Shown in pieces: positions 25,530 to 34,766 of a DNA stretch of 64,000 bases. How positions within the stretch are numbered: the first letter of the stretch is position 1; each line of letters begins with the position of its first letter. Position numbers and translations under genes: made by a program. The notes beneath the pieces are model-generated. The model did no database searches. It saw only the letters and a list, made by a program, of their open reading frames with translations, and was not told where the DNA came from. Origin of the DNA: Bacteroidetes bacterium UBA4416 (lineage in GTDB: Bacteria; Bacteroidota; Bacteroidia; B-17B0; Aurantibacillaceae); assembly GCA_002390745.1 (NCBI GenBank), contig DGQK01000069.1, positions 1 to 64,000 on the forward strand, written 5' to 3'.

Positions 25530-26489
25530 TTACATCGTCACCTGCTCCACGGATTCTTTGATGTAGTTGCCAGTAGGGTCTTCATCGTTCCTACAGGTAA
25601 GTATCATATAGACAGAGCGATCCTTGGGATTGGATACAGGGAGGTAAGTATTCGGCGGGCTCACATATACCGCCCCCCCGGGCGACGATGGCACAATGCG
25701 CAGCTCGATCAATTCGGAACCGCTATGGCGGCTTCTGATTTTTTTCATCCAGTCAATCGTTGCAATCTTTTCACTTACGATCGTTCCGCTGTAAATCTCT
25801 GTCACATCGACAAGGATCATATCATAATCCCCATTCAGCAGCATCCAGTTATCTTCATAATCATTCGTTTGTTTCGACAGAGGACGGATCAGGCGCTGTT
25901 CGACCGTACGGCCATCTTCCTGTACATGCTCATACAGTGTGGCATCGTATTTTTCGTAGTAAGGCAGGGTCATGGTCGCTTCGCCCTTTGTATCAAGGGC
26001 TCCCAGCACATAACTCCTTTCGGCGATCGGGATTGCAGGGGAGGTTGTAAAAGGCATCAAGGTTTGCTGCTCCGAAAAGCCGTCTTTGGTATAGATGAGG
26101 TAATCGAGCGTATCGGCTGTAGGATTACAGAAATGGATTTTGGGAACAGTATCTGCAACGGCCAGCTCTTGTTTCGAAGACTCCCCGGAAGTTTTGCCTG
26201 TGGCCAACAGCAAATAAGCGCTCACACCACCGAAGATCAGCGCCCAGAACACAATCGGAATATAGAAGAAGTGATGCTTATTCTTAGGAATGGGATTTCC
26301 GTTGCGGTCTGTTCCGCCAAAGGTTGCCAGCCCCAGCAGCAAACACACAATGGCTGTATAAAACAGCGTCCAGCCCATGAAATCAGGATTTCCGATACGT
26401 GTGTCCTTGAACCAGAACGACACAATCCATCCTGCAATAAATAATACAATAGGAACCAGTATTCCCAAGCCTCTGTAGATAATAATCAT
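25530..26489 (-). CDS. Membrane-anchored protein of unknown function (319 aa)
   Basis: Three hydrophobic segments lie in the first 100 residues (about 7-26, 38-57, 73-97). A 220-residue soluble C-terminal part follows, beta-rich with an acidic patch (TNDYEDNWMLLNGDYDMILVDV). There is no signal peptide cleavage motif, so the protein should stay in the inner membrane. I do not recognise the C-terminal domain. It lies between the outer-membrane lipoprotein gene and the LytTR system, all leftward, but separated by 127-160 bases on each side, so co-transcription is uncertain. The 159-base gap towards the LytTR gene holds no recognisable element. Confidence 0.65.
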   Translation of the reverse strand: MIIIYRGLGILVPIVLFIAGWIVSFWFKDTRIGNPDFMGWTLFYTAIVCLLLGLATFGGTDRNGNPIPKNKHHFFYIPIVFWALIFGGVSAYLLLATGKTSGESSKQELAVADTVPKIHFCNPTADTLDYLIYTKDGFSEQQTLMPFTTSPAIPIAERSYVLGALDTKGEATMTLPYYEKYDATLYEHVQEDGRTVEQRLIRPLSKQTNDYEDNWMLLNGDYDMILVDVTEIYSGTIVSEKIATIDWMKKIRSRHSGSELIELRIVPSSPGGAVYVSPPNTYLPVSNPKDRSVYMILTCRNDEDPTGNYIKESVEQVTM

Positions 26490-26648
26490 AATCTTTTTAT
26501 TTTTATAATGTCATGCGTCCCTAAATTTCGGGCCTCATGGGTTTCCGTGCCTGAATTTACAGCCTTTGCTTTTGGATTTTTGGAGAAATAGATATACGTC
26601 GGGTTGTATTGAATATTAGACCCGGCCCGGCGAATATCCGCTACAAGG

Positions 26649-27395
26649 CTACAGGGCTTGGATCAGGCTCATCACAAGCTCCTTTTTGCGGGCAGAAACC
26701 GGAACGATGGAATTGTCTTTCATGACGATGTGGCTCTCCGCTTTGGCAAAGCAAAATATTTGTTCAATGTTGATGAGGTGCGACTGGTGCGGCCTTGCAA
26801 ATCCCATGGGAGCAAGCATTTCGTCAAATTCTTTGAGAAGGCGCGACACTACGACCTTTTTACCGTCATTCAGATAAACGGTGGTATAGCTTCCGTCGGC
26901 TTCAAAGCGGATGATATCGGAAGCATAGATCGCATAGATCCTGTCGCTTGTTTTCAATACGACTTTTTTCCGGCTCCTGGACTGATCGTTGATGTTATGC
27001 AAAAGTGCCTGAAGTTTTACATTAAGCTCCTCGCTACTGATGGCCTGCTCCGCTTTTTTAATAGCGGCCATAAAATCCAGTGGTGACAAGGGTTTAAGAA
27101 GGTAATCGAGGGCGCTGAACTTAAAGGCTTCAATGGCAAATTCCTGGTGCGCCGTAATAAAGATGACTTTGAAATCGATTGTTTTGAAACGTTTCAGAAG
27201 ATCGAAACCTGTTCCGTCTTTCATCTCCACATCCAGGAAGACGAGGTCGGGAGCATGGCTTAAAAGCAGCTGATGACCGGACTCTACAGAATAAGCCGTT
27301 CCGATAACCTGCACAGGCACATCACACAACCCAAGTAAATTTCTGGTAAGTTCAACACTTCCCTCTTCATCGTCTATGACCGCCACGTTAATCAT
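26649..27395 (-). CDS. LytTR-family response regulator
   Basis: The 248-residue protein has an N-terminal receiver domain with D8/D9, the phospho-acceptor D55 (VFLDVEM) and K101 (LKP). The C-terminal LytTR DNA-binding domain is at about 143-246, with IIRFEADGSYTTVYL and the RPHQSHLINIEQI segment. LytTR proteins bind direct repeats upstream of target promoters. The gene starts 8 bases after the stop of the upstream sensor kinase gene, so the two form a two-component system. Targets are unknown; neighbouring envelope and adhesin genes are candidates. Confidence 0.9.
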   Translation of the reverse strand: MINVAVIDDEEGSVELTRNLLGLCDVPVQVIGTAYSVESGHQLLLSHAPDLVFLDVEMKDGTGFDLLKRFKTIDFKVIFITAHQEFAIEAFKFSALDYLLKPLSPLDFMAAIKKAEQAISSEELNVKLQALLHNINDQSRSRKKVVLKTSDRIYAIYASDIIRFEADGSYTTVYLNDGKKVVVSRLLKEFDEMLAPMGFARPHQSHLINIEQIFCFAKAESHIVMKDNSIVPVSARKKELVMSLIQAL

Positions 27396-27403
27396 GTTCT
27401 AAG

Positions 27404-29449
27404 TTAAGCTTCTTTGTAGGGAATTACAAACGTTACTTTCACTCCGGAGGCATTTGGATCGCTATCTTTTTTATTTTCGATCACGATACGGCATTCATCC
27501 ATACGATCAGCGTAAAGCGTTTCCATGCGTTCCAGAGTGATCCTTGTTGCCAGCGATTCATAGCGCTTTTCCGGATGGTGCTTTTGCTCTGCCGGGGATT
27601 TCAATCCGACACCGTTATCATCGATCACCCCCACGAGCAGATCGTTATCCCTGTAAAAACGGATCAGGATATTTCCTTTTTTACTCTGCCGGAACCCCCC
27701 ATGCTCAACGGCATTCTCAAGAAAAGGCTGCGTCAGCATCGGCGGCACCAGGACGAGGTCTGGCTCCAGATCTTTACCGATATCAAAGCTATAGGAAAAC
27801 GTATGCCCTGTGCGCAATTGCTGCAACTCCATGTAATGATTCAGGAAATTCAGCTCCGATTCGAGGCTGATGTAATCCTTCCTCGAGAAGTCGAGGATCA
27901 TCCGCATCATGGAAGCAAACTGTGAAAGGTAGATGCCCGCCTGCATACTGTCCTGCTTGATGACAAAGTTCTGGATGGCGTTCAGGGAATTGAAAATAAA
28001 ATGCGGGTTCATTTGCGACAGCAGCAGCTGCTGCTTGAGCAGGTTTGTTTTTTGGGTCTGGATCACATGCTTTTGGCGGTAATTATTGTATAAGAAGCAA
28101 GAGCCCGTAGCCAGCAACACAAAAGCAAAACACAGCACTATAATCCATTGATTTTTCCTGGTATTTTTAAGCTTAGCCGCCAGCTTAAGCTCATTGAGTT
28201 TCTTTTCCTCATTCGCCTTTGCAATCAATGCCTTCTTCTCATACTCATATTTGAACTGCTTTTCAATAATTTGCTTTTTATCTTCTTCGTGGCGTACACT
28301 ATCCATAAGCTGTATATTCAACTCATGCATTTCGAGCGCAGACTTATAGTTTCCTGTATTTTTATAGATCTTGTATAATCCATCCACGGCACTTTGCTCA
28401 ACTTCCAGATTGTGATTTTCTCTGCCGGCAGACAAGGCCTTTTTACAACATTCCAGGGCTTTTTTGTATTGTTTTTTTCCGTTATAAGCATCTGCAAGAT
28501 GCAAATAGCGATCTCCCAGGGCCACCAGGTTATTAGACTGCTTCGCCATGTCAATGCTCTTTTCAAAAAACGGGATAGCGCTGTCCATCTGCATCTTCCT
28601 GGAGTACATTAGCCCAAGACTCACATTTAACAGTTCCTGCTCTCTTTCCTGTGCCAGCTCACCAATCTGGTTCTGCAGAGCGATGCTTTTCCTGATATAA
28701 ATTATCGTCTCCCTGTATTTATTCATTATTGAATAAATAACAGCTATACTGAATAAAGCACTTGCCATTTCACTTTTTTGATCAACCTTCTCATAATGGC
28801 GATAGGCCTTAAAAAAAGCATTCAGCGACTTGTCATTGTTTCCCTGCTTGTTATATACCCTTCCAATCCCTTTATAAGCATCACCCATCCCTTCCTGATC
28901 ATTAATTTTTTCGAAGTGCATGAGTGCTTTGTATAACAGCTCCATCGCCTCCGGATAATTCCCCTGGTTTGTCAGGATCTTGGAGATCTCTACTTCTGTA
29001 TAAGCAATGTCATCATAATTTTCGATCATACGGTTAATCTCCATACTTTTCCGGTAAAAGATCATACCACTGTCAGACATGGCCTTCTCTGTATAGAACA
29101 CACCTTCGTTATAATACCCCTGAGCCAGAAAAAACAAAAGCCTTTTCTGTAAAGGCGTTCTGGTCTTTGCTTGCTTCAGATTCTTTTGGGCTGTGCGGAT
29201 CATCTCTTTATTATATATAAAACAATCCGCTTGAGGGGCATAACCTATAAGCTCATAAAGTGTGTTTAACCGGGTAGTATCATGAATATTCCCTTTTTTC
29301 AGGATAGATTTTAATGAATCCAGTTGCTTTTGCTGGGAAAATGCAGCATGACCGGATAGCAGGAAAGCCAGGAGAAAAAAAAGCCTATGCGCTACAGCAT
29401 CGATGCTTGCGTGGTATTTTGTTACAGAAAAAAATGGGGCGCTGTACAT
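27404..29449 (-). CDS. TPR-containing sensor histidine kinase (LytS/YehU type)
   Basis: The 681-residue protein has a signal-anchor (LFFLLAFLLSGHAAFSQQ), then about six to seven TPR-like repeats (about 90-400) that would lie in the periplasm and sense a peptide, protein or stress signal. A charged coiled segment and a membrane helix (WIIVLCFAFVLLATG, about 425-445) follow. The cytoplasmic His-kinase domain has the phospho-His in SQMNPHFIFNSLNAIQ (about 480). The ATPase part contains NAVEHG (N box) and GVIDDNGVG. It is read with the LytTR regulator at 26649. The signal sensed is unknown. Confidence 0.88.
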   Translation of the reverse strand: MYSAPFFSVTKYHASIDAVAHRLFFLLAFLLSGHAAFSQQKQLDSLKSILKKGNIHDTTRLNTLYELIGYAPQADCFIYNKEMIRTAQKNLKQAKTRTPLQKRLLFFLAQGYYNEGVFYTEKAMSDSGMIFYRKSMEINRMIENYDDIAYTEVEISKILTNQGNYPEAMELLYKALMHFEKINDQEGMGDAYKGIGRVYNKQGNNDKSLNAFFKAYRHYEKVDQKSEMASALFSIAVIYSIMNKYRETIIYIRKSIALQNQIGELAQEREQELLNVSLGLMYSRKMQMDSAIPFFEKSIDMAKQSNNLVALGDRYLHLADAYNGKKQYKKALECCKKALSAGRENHNLEVEQSAVDGLYKIYKNTGNYKSALEMHELNIQLMDSVRHEEDKKQIIEKQFKYEYEKKALIAKANEEKKLNELKLAAKLKNTRKNQWIIVLCFAFVLLATGSCFLYNNYRQKHVIQTQKTNLLKQQLLLSQMNPHFIFNSLNAIQNFVIKQDSMQAGIYLSQFASMMRMILDFSRKDYISLESELNFLNHYMELQQLRTGHTFSYSFDIGKDLEPDLVLVPPMLTQPFLENAVEHGGFRQSKKGNILIRFYRDNDLLVGVIDDNGVGLKSPAEQKHHPEKRYESLATRITLERMETLYADRMDECRIVIENKKDSDPNASGVKVTFVIPYKEA

Positions 29450-29503
29450 ATAAAACCGAAAGTAAGGAAATAACCAACGCAGCAGGTAAGGATTGGTCTA
29501 AAT

Positions 29504-29542
29504 AAAAAATCCCTTGATACTGTCGTAAAAAGGGATTTTTTA
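29504..29542. terminator. Bidirectional terminator between the kinase gene region and atpC
   Basis: AAAAAATCCCTT and AAAGGGATTTTTT arms with a 13-base loop. It lies just downstream of atpC on the leftward strand and ends the atpD-atpC transcript. Confidence 0.8.
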
Positions 29543-29558
29543 ATTTGCGAAAAAAGGA

Positions 29559-29795
29559 TTACTCTGCCAGCACGATCACGCTGTTTTTAAATACTTCCAC
29601 AACACCGCCTTTTACAGGAAACTGGTGCGTATTGTTATTATCTTCTGTTAATTCGATCGTGCCGTTTTTTAAGGTAGCGATCATGGCTGCATGGTTATTG
29701 AGCACACCGAAAGAACCTTCAGATCCGGGGAACACTGCAGACTTCACATGTCCTTCGAACAGTTTTTTATCAGGAGTAATAATTTCTAATTTCAT
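29559..29795 (-). CDS. atpC: F0F1 ATP synthase epsilon subunit (short form)
   Basis: The 78-residue protein MKLEIITPDKKLFEGHVKS is the N-terminal beta-sandwich of the epsilon subunit (PGSEGSFGVLNNHAAMI matches). The C-terminal helical hairpin, which makes other epsilon subunits 130-140 residues and inhibits ATP hydrolysis, is absent. The short form is common in Bacteroidota. It sits 69 bases downstream of atpD on the same strand and is part of the central stalk. Loss of the inhibitory helices suggests ATP hydrolysis is controlled differently. Confidence 0.88.
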   Translation of the reverse strand: MKLEIITPDKKLFEGHVKSAVFPGSEGSFGVLNNHAAMIATLKNGTIELTEDNNNTHQFPVKGGVVEVFKNSVIVLAE

Positions 29796-29801
29796 TTTTC
29801 A

Positions 29802-29856
29802 GTTTCAGGTTTAAAGTTAAAAGTTTCAGGTTTTTCAACCTGAAACTTCAAACCAG
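29802..29856. repeat. Heptamer repeat with hairpin in the atpD-atpC gap
   Basis: Five heptamers in phase (GTTTCAG GTTTAAA GTTAAAA GTTTCAG GTTTTTC, 29802-29836) are followed by an inverted copy. AAGTTTCAGGTT (29821-29832) and AACCTGAAACTT (29837-29848) form a perfect 12-pair hairpin with a TTTC loop. It may set the AtpD:AtpC ratio by slowing transcription or protecting the upstream mRNA. Confidence 0.65.
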
Positions 29857-29864
29857 GAATACTA

Positions 29865-31370
29865 TTATTTTGCTTCTGATAAGATTTTTTTACCTTTTTC
29901 AATCGCTTCTTCGATAGAGCCAACTAAGTTGAACGCTGCTTCAGGATACTCATCCACTTTACCGTCGAGGATCATGTTGAAACCTTTGATGGTTTCTTCG
30001 ATCGGAACCAGTACTCCTTTTAAACCGGTGAACTGCTCTGCTACGTGGAAAGGCTGAGATAAGAAACGCTGAACACGACGAGCGCGGTGTACGGTTAATT
30101 TATCTTCCTCACTTAACTCATCCATACCTAAGATGGCGATGATATCCTGTAATTCTTTGTAACGCTGTAAGGTGTTTTTCACACGCTGAGCACAGTTGTA
30201 GTGCGCATCACCGATCACCGAAGGAGTTAAGATCCTTGATGTGGAATCCAGAGGATCCACTGCAGGATAAATACCTAACTCTGCAATTTTACGGCTCAAT
30301 ACGGTTGTCGCATCCAAGTGAGCGAAGGTTGTAGCCGGCGCCGGATCCGTTAAGTCATCCGCAGGTACGTATACCGCTTGTACGGAAGTAATGGAACCTC
30401 TTTTGGTTGAAGTAATACGCTCCTGCATCGCACCCATTTCTGAGGCTAATGTCGGCTGGTAACCTACCGCCGAAGGCATACGACCTAACAAGGCTGATAC
30501 TTCGGCACCTGCCTGTGTAAAGCGGAAGATATTGTCCACGAAGAATAAGATATCGCGGCCTTGTCCTGTACCGTCCCCATCACGGAAATATTCCGCCATG
30601 GTCAATCCCGATAAGGCTACGCGGGCACGTGCTCCCGGAGGCTCGTTCATCTGACCGAACACGAGGGTCGCTTTTGAATCTTCCAGCGCTTTCAGATCCA
30701 CTTTCGAAAGATCCCAGCCGCCTTTTTCCATATCATGTTTGAATGCCTCGCCGTATTTAATTACGTCTGATTCGATGAACTCACGTAATAAGTCATTTCC
30801 TTCACGGGTACGTTCGCCTACACCGGCAAATACGGATAAACCGGCATACGCTTTCGCGATGTTGTTTACCAACTCCATGATCAACACGGTTTTACCTACA
30901 CCGGCACCACCGAACAAACCGATTTTACCACCTTTGGAGTAAGGTTCGATCAAATCGATTACTTTAATACCTGTAAATAATACTTCTGAAGAGGTAGAGA
31001 GATCTTCAAATTTCGGAGCGGCACGGTGGATAGACACACCATCGTCTTTCCTCATGGTGTTGATCCCGTCGATGGCATCACCTACCACGTTGAACAAACG
31101 GCCTTTTACTTTGTCGCCGATCGGCATTTTGATAGCCGCACCGGTTGCTTTCACTTCCATCCCACGGCATAACCCGTCAGTACTGTCCATCGCAATGGCA
31201 CGTACCGTATCTTCACCGATATGTTTTTGAACTTCAAGGATCAGAGGTGTGCCTCCGCGAACTATTTCCAATGCATCAAGAATGTCTGGCAGTTTTCCAC
31301 CATTCAAATCAAAACTTACGTCCACTACGGGACCAATAACTTGAGCAATTTTACCAATCTGGTTAGACAT
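29865..31370 (-). CDS. atpD: F0F1 ATP synthase beta subunit
   Basis: The 501-residue catalytic subunit has Walker A GGAGVGKT (154-161, K160), the GERTREGNDL loop, ALSGLTMAEYFRD with Walker B DILFFVDNIFRF, and the SALLGRMPSAVGYQPTL segment. It binds the nucleotide at the alpha-beta interface of the F1 head and makes ATP from the proton or sodium gradient. In many Bacteroidota atpD-atpC are separate from the other atp genes, as here. A strong promoter is visible upstream. Confidence 0.96.
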   Translation of the reverse strand: MSNQIGKIAQVIGPVVDVSFDLNGGKLPDILDALEIVRGGTPLILEVQKHIGEDTVRAIAMDSTDGLCRGMEVKATGAAIKMPIGDKVKGRLFNVVGDAIDGINTMRKDDGVSIHRAAPKFEDLSTSSEVLFTGIKVIDLIEPYSKGGKIGLFGGAGVGKTVLIMELVNNIAKAYAGLSVFAGVGERTREGNDLLREFIESDVIKYGEAFKHDMEKGGWDLSKVDLKALEDSKATLVFGQMNEPPGARARVALSGLTMAEYFRDGDGTGQGRDILFFVDNIFRFTQAGAEVSALLGRMPSAVGYQPTLASEMGAMQERITSTKRGSITSVQAVYVPADDLTDPAPATTFAHLDATTVLSRKIAELGIYPAVDPLDSTSRILTPSVIGDAHYNCAQRVKNTLQRYKELQDIIAILGMDELSEEDKLTVHRARRVQRFLSQPFHVAEQFTGLKGVLVPIEETIKGFNMILDGKVDEYPEAAFNLVGSIEEAIEKGKKILSEAK

Positions 31371-31398
31371 GTTATGTGTGTGTTTTTAAATTCGGGTG

Positions 31399-31429
31399 CA
31401 AATGTAGGGCTTTTACTTAAAACGGCAAA
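31399..31429 (-). promoter_or_regulatory. Promoter of atpD-atpC
   Basis: On the leftward strand TTTG (31429-31426), 19 bases, then TACATTTG (31406-31399): a near-perfect Bacteroidota promoter. The ATG is 28 bases downstream. Confidence 0.75.
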
Positions 31430-31589
31430 CCCCAAACGGGTTTTTTAGACGAAAAATTAAAGGATTTATTCACAATTTCAGCATTTTACTCACTTTTACA
31501 ATGCCCTCAATCTTAAGCATTAAATACAGGCTTATTGCTATCTTTAAGCCGCTGTTTTTTAAAATCCGAAGAAAGCAAAATTCACCTTT

Positions 31590-33197
31590 ATGCACGAGAA
31601 TGTTTTATTGATTATTTCCCTGCTTTTTGCAGTTTCCATGCTAGTCATGCTCGGCCAGAAGCTCCGCATCTCCTACCCCATTTTTCTGGTCATAGGAGGG
31701 CTCTGCATCAGCCTCATCCCGGGAATCCCCACCATTACCATCGATCCGGACCTTGTCTTCCTGATCTTTCTGCCTCCCCTGCTCTATGAGGCAGCCTGGT
31801 ACACCTCCTGGCAGAACTTTTGGAAATGGAAACGCCCGATAGCCCTCCTTGGCTTTGGGCTGGTGCTCTTCACATCCTGCATCGTCGCCTGGTTTTCGAG
31901 TGAAATGATCCCCAATTTTACCCTGGCGCTGGGTTTTCTGCTGGGCGGCATTATTTCCCCTCCCGATGCGGTGGCTGCCACCTCGGTGCTCAAAGGCCTG
32001 AAAATCCCCAAACGGGTGGTAACCGTTCTTGAAGGCGAAAGCCTCGTGAATGACGCTTCCAGTTTGATCGTGTTCCGCTTTGCCCTCGCAGCGGTCACGT
32101 CAGGGAGTTTTGTATTTCAGAAGGCTGCCACCAGCTTTTTCCTGGTTACCGTGATGGGTATTGTGATCGGCCTTGCTGTGGCCCACGTGTTTTATGCCAT
32201 TCATCGCTGGCTCCCTACTTCTACCAACATCGACACAGCCCTTACCTTCATGGCCCCTTATTTTATGTACATCACGGCCGAGCACTTCCATTTTTCGGGG
32301 GTCATGGCTGTCGTCACCGGCGGACTGTTCCTCTCTTACCGCTCGCACGAAATCCTCACCTACAACTCGCGCCTCCAGGCAACAGGCGTATGGTCTACAG
32401 TAACCTTCGTGCTCAACGGCATCGTCTTTATCCTCATCGGCCTGCAACTGCCGGTGATTGTTAACGGCCTCACCGATTATTCCTTTGGAGTGGCCGTTAA
32501 ATACGGGCTTCTTATCAGTATGCTGACGATCCTTATCCGCATGGTATGGGTATACCCCGCCACCTTTATCCCACGCTGGCTCAGCAAAAGCACTCGCACC
32601 AGGGAAAAGAAGCCCGGGCTCGGCGCTGTATTCCTGGTAAGCTGGGCAGGCATGCGGGGTGTGGTTTCACTGGCTTCAGCGCTGGCGATCCCGTTGACAC
32701 TGTCCAACGGAGAAGCATTTCCGGAACGGAACCTGATCCTCTTCATCACCTTTATTGTGATCCTTGTTACACTAGTGATCCAGGGGCTGAGCCTTCCTTT
32801 CATCATCAGGTATATGAAGATCGAAGGAGATGATGAAACAGCTCCGGCAGAAGAGCAGGAAGCCGGGATCCACCTGCGACTTACCAAAGCAGCCTTGCAG
32901 ACACTGGAAGAAAAATACATCAGAGAAGTAGGCGAGAACGAGCTTGTCAAAAATCTGAAAGGCCGGCTGGAAAACGATATTTCTCTCACAGAGCAACGCA
33001 TGGAATCGATGGTGTGCGACGACAACCAGGCGGGTGAGATCAGGGTCTACAACCGCGTACTGATCGACATCATCAATGTGCAACGCCGCGAATTGATCGT
33101 GCTGCGCCGTGAAAAAGCCTTTGAAGATGAACTGCTGCGCAAACAAACCGAGCAGCTCGATCTGAGCGAAGCCCGCCTGAGTATTAAAATAGCCTGA
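31590..33197 (+). CDS. CPA1-type Na+/H+ (or K+/H+) antiporter
   Basis: The 535-residue protein has about 12 predicted membrane helices over residues 1-410. Family motifs are PPDAVAATSVLKG, GESLVNDASSLIVFR (the Asp carrying the ion) and AGMRGVVSLASALAIP. A soluble C-terminal part of about 110 residues (EEKYIREVGENELVKNL and onward) is helical and likely regulatory. It exchanges cytoplasmic Na+ or K+ for protons at the inner membrane. The TPR gene downstream starts 12 bases after its stop, so the two may be co-transcribed. Confidence 0.88.
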   Translation: MHENVLLIISLLFAVSMLVMLGQKLRISYPIFLVIGGLCISLIPGIPTITIDPDLVFLIFLPPLLYEAAWYTSWQNFWKWKRPIALLGFGLVLFTSCIVAWFSSEMIPNFTLALGFLLGGIISPPDAVAATSVLKGLKIPKRVVTVLEGESLVNDASSLIVFRFALAAVTSGSFVFQKAATSFFLVTVMGIVIGLAVAHVFYAIHRWLPTSTNIDTALTFMAPYFMYITAEHFHFSGVMAVVTGGLFLSYRSHEILTYNSRLQATGVWSTVTFVLNGIVFILIGLQLPVIVNGLTDYSFGVAVKYGLLISMLTILIRMVWVYPATFIPRWLSKSTRTREKKPGLGAVFLVSWAGMRGVVSLASALAIPLTLSNGEAFPERNLILFITFIVILVTLVIQGLSLPFIIRYMKIEGDDETAPAEEQEAGIHLRLTKAALQTLEEKYIREVGENELVKNLKGRLENDISLTEQRMESMVCDDNQAGEIRVYNRVLIDIINVQRRELIVLRREKAFEDELLRKQTEQLDLSEARLSIKIA

Positions 33198-33209
33198 TAT
33201 ACCCGCTGT

Positions 33210-34757
33210 ATGACCCCATCACAGATCCTTTACTTAAAAAGCTGCTTTCGCCTGCCTGGCCTGTCGTCTGCCATTTCCTTAAGTGGAAAGGACTTCAGGG
33301 AAATTGAAGCCTTTGTATTTTTTGTTCTGAAACAAATCGGACACCTGTCTTTGCCCGCCCTGCGCATCGCTCCCGAAAAATACCTGCAGGTTGGAACCTT
33401 GGGATTTACAGCAAGCGTTAGCATCAACAGCCGGGAAGAGATCCTGATCGTGACGCTACAGGAGGAAGACAGCTTCCTTGATGCTTTGCGAAAACTTCTC
33501 GCAGCAATGAACACGCTCATTGCCAAAGCACGCGGGCCTTTGCCGCAGACCCGCCAACCCTTCATCAAACGCCTGCTCGGCGCCTTCACCTACCGCCCTG
33601 CTCCGCCGGCTCTGCATCTCATTGATACAGGAACCGATTGCTATATAGGCTATCTGCCCGAAACGGTAAACTCCCATGCACGGATCAGCGACATTGCCCG
33701 GAGAGACCTGCTGCCACAGCCCGCTTTTCCTTTCCCGGCTTTCTCTTATCAGCCCGAAAACGAAAGTCCGTTGGCATTGCTTGTCAACGCCTGGCAACCG
33801 GCAGATCCGGAGCTGCTCAGCAAATTTACAGGGCTCAACATCAGCAAGCGCGGAGGATGGCACATAACTACTGGCGAACGCGATGTGCACCTGAACTGTG
33901 CTGACCATTACATCGCTGTGACCGATGCCATCAATGCGCTTACTGAAAAAACAGGCACCCGCCTATACCTTCAGCCTTATCCCTGGGACAAGGAGCTCCT
34001 GTTTTTCATGACCCGGCAGGAAGAAAAGCGTTACAGCGATTTCCTGTTGTTTCCGGACCATGAAAAAGATTACTGCGCCACCAACAGGCAATTGAAACTA
34101 AAACTGACGGAGGCCTATGTCAATGCAAGGCCCGATGATATAGCTGCGCTCGCAGAACTGACTACCTGTTACGGCAACCTGGATGAACACCAAAAAACGC
34201 TTGACCTGACAGAAGAATACCTGTTGCTGGCTCCTGACAATTATGTTTTGAGAAACAACAGGCTTATTGCCTTTGTCCATCTTCACCGCTATAAGGATGC
34301 CCTGGAAGCGGGCAAAGAAACCTTAAAGCTCAGGGAGCATTCGTGGAACACGCATTATTTCATGGGAGTGGCTTACACACAACTGAAACGATATGATGAA
34401 GCCTTCTCTGCCCTGCGATTTTGCGTCAAGGAAGCTCCCGACCAACCGTTTCACTGGTTTGCCCTTGGCTATGTCTATTACAAAACCGGCGATTACGACC
34501 AGGCTATAGAACATTACAAACAATGCATCGAAGCATCGGAGTTGCACAACATCAAAGAAGACGCGAGGGTGTCTGCCTGGTATAACATAGCCTGCCTTTA
34601 CTCCGTACAAAACAAGATCGAAGAAGCCAGAAATGCCTACATAAAAGCGCTGCACCTGAATCCTGACTATAAAACCGACCTGTTTGAAGACGAGGAGCTG
34701 GAAAACCTGAAAAACGCTGTAGATGCGGATGAGCTCTTCAGGGCTGCGGGTGTATGA
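33210..34757 (+). CDS. TPR-repeat protein
   Basis: The 515-residue protein has no signal peptide. The first 290 residues form a globular domain I do not recognise (FRLPGLSSAISLSGKDFREIEAF, then DTGTDCYIGYLPETVNSHARI). From about 305 to the end there are at least five TPR units (LTTCYGNLDEHQKTLDLTEEY, YFMGVAYTQLKRYDEAFSAL, FALGYVYYKTGDYDQAIEHY, YNIACLYSVQNKIEEARNAY). It is probably cytosolic and acts as a protein-interaction scaffold. Close spacing behind the antiporter suggests shared transcription, perhaps a shared stress response. Confidence 0.75.
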   Translation: MTPSQILYLKSCFRLPGLSSAISLSGKDFREIEAFVFFVLKQIGHLSLPALRIAPEKYLQVGTLGFTASVSINSREEILIVTLQEEDSFLDALRKLLAAMNTLIAKARGPLPQTRQPFIKRLLGAFTYRPAPPALHLIDTGTDCYIGYLPETVNSHARISDIARRDLLPQPAFPFPAFSYQPENESPLALLVNAWQPADPELLSKFTGLNISKRGGWHITTGERDVHLNCADHYIAVTDAINALTEKTGTRLYLQPYPWDKELLFFMTRQEEKRYSDFLLFPDHEKDYCATNRQLKLKLTEAYVNARPDDIAALAELTTCYGNLDEHQKTLDLTEEYLLLAPDNYVLRNNRLIAFVHLHRYKDALEAGKETLKLREHSWNTHYFMGVAYTQLKRYDEAFSALRFCVKEAPDQPFHWFALGYVYYKTGDYDQAIEHYKQCIEASELHNIKEDARVSAWYNIACLYSVQNKIEEARNAYIKALHLNPDYKTDLFEDEELENLKNAVDADELFRAAGV

Positions 34758-34766
34758 AAAGGCTTA

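Noticed and set aside
31427..31446. Rightward terminator AAACCC-CAAAC-GGGTTT plus T-run upstream of the antiporter gene
   Set aside because: It overlaps the -33 region of the atpD promoter on the other strand and no rightward gene ends there, so the similarity is probably chance.
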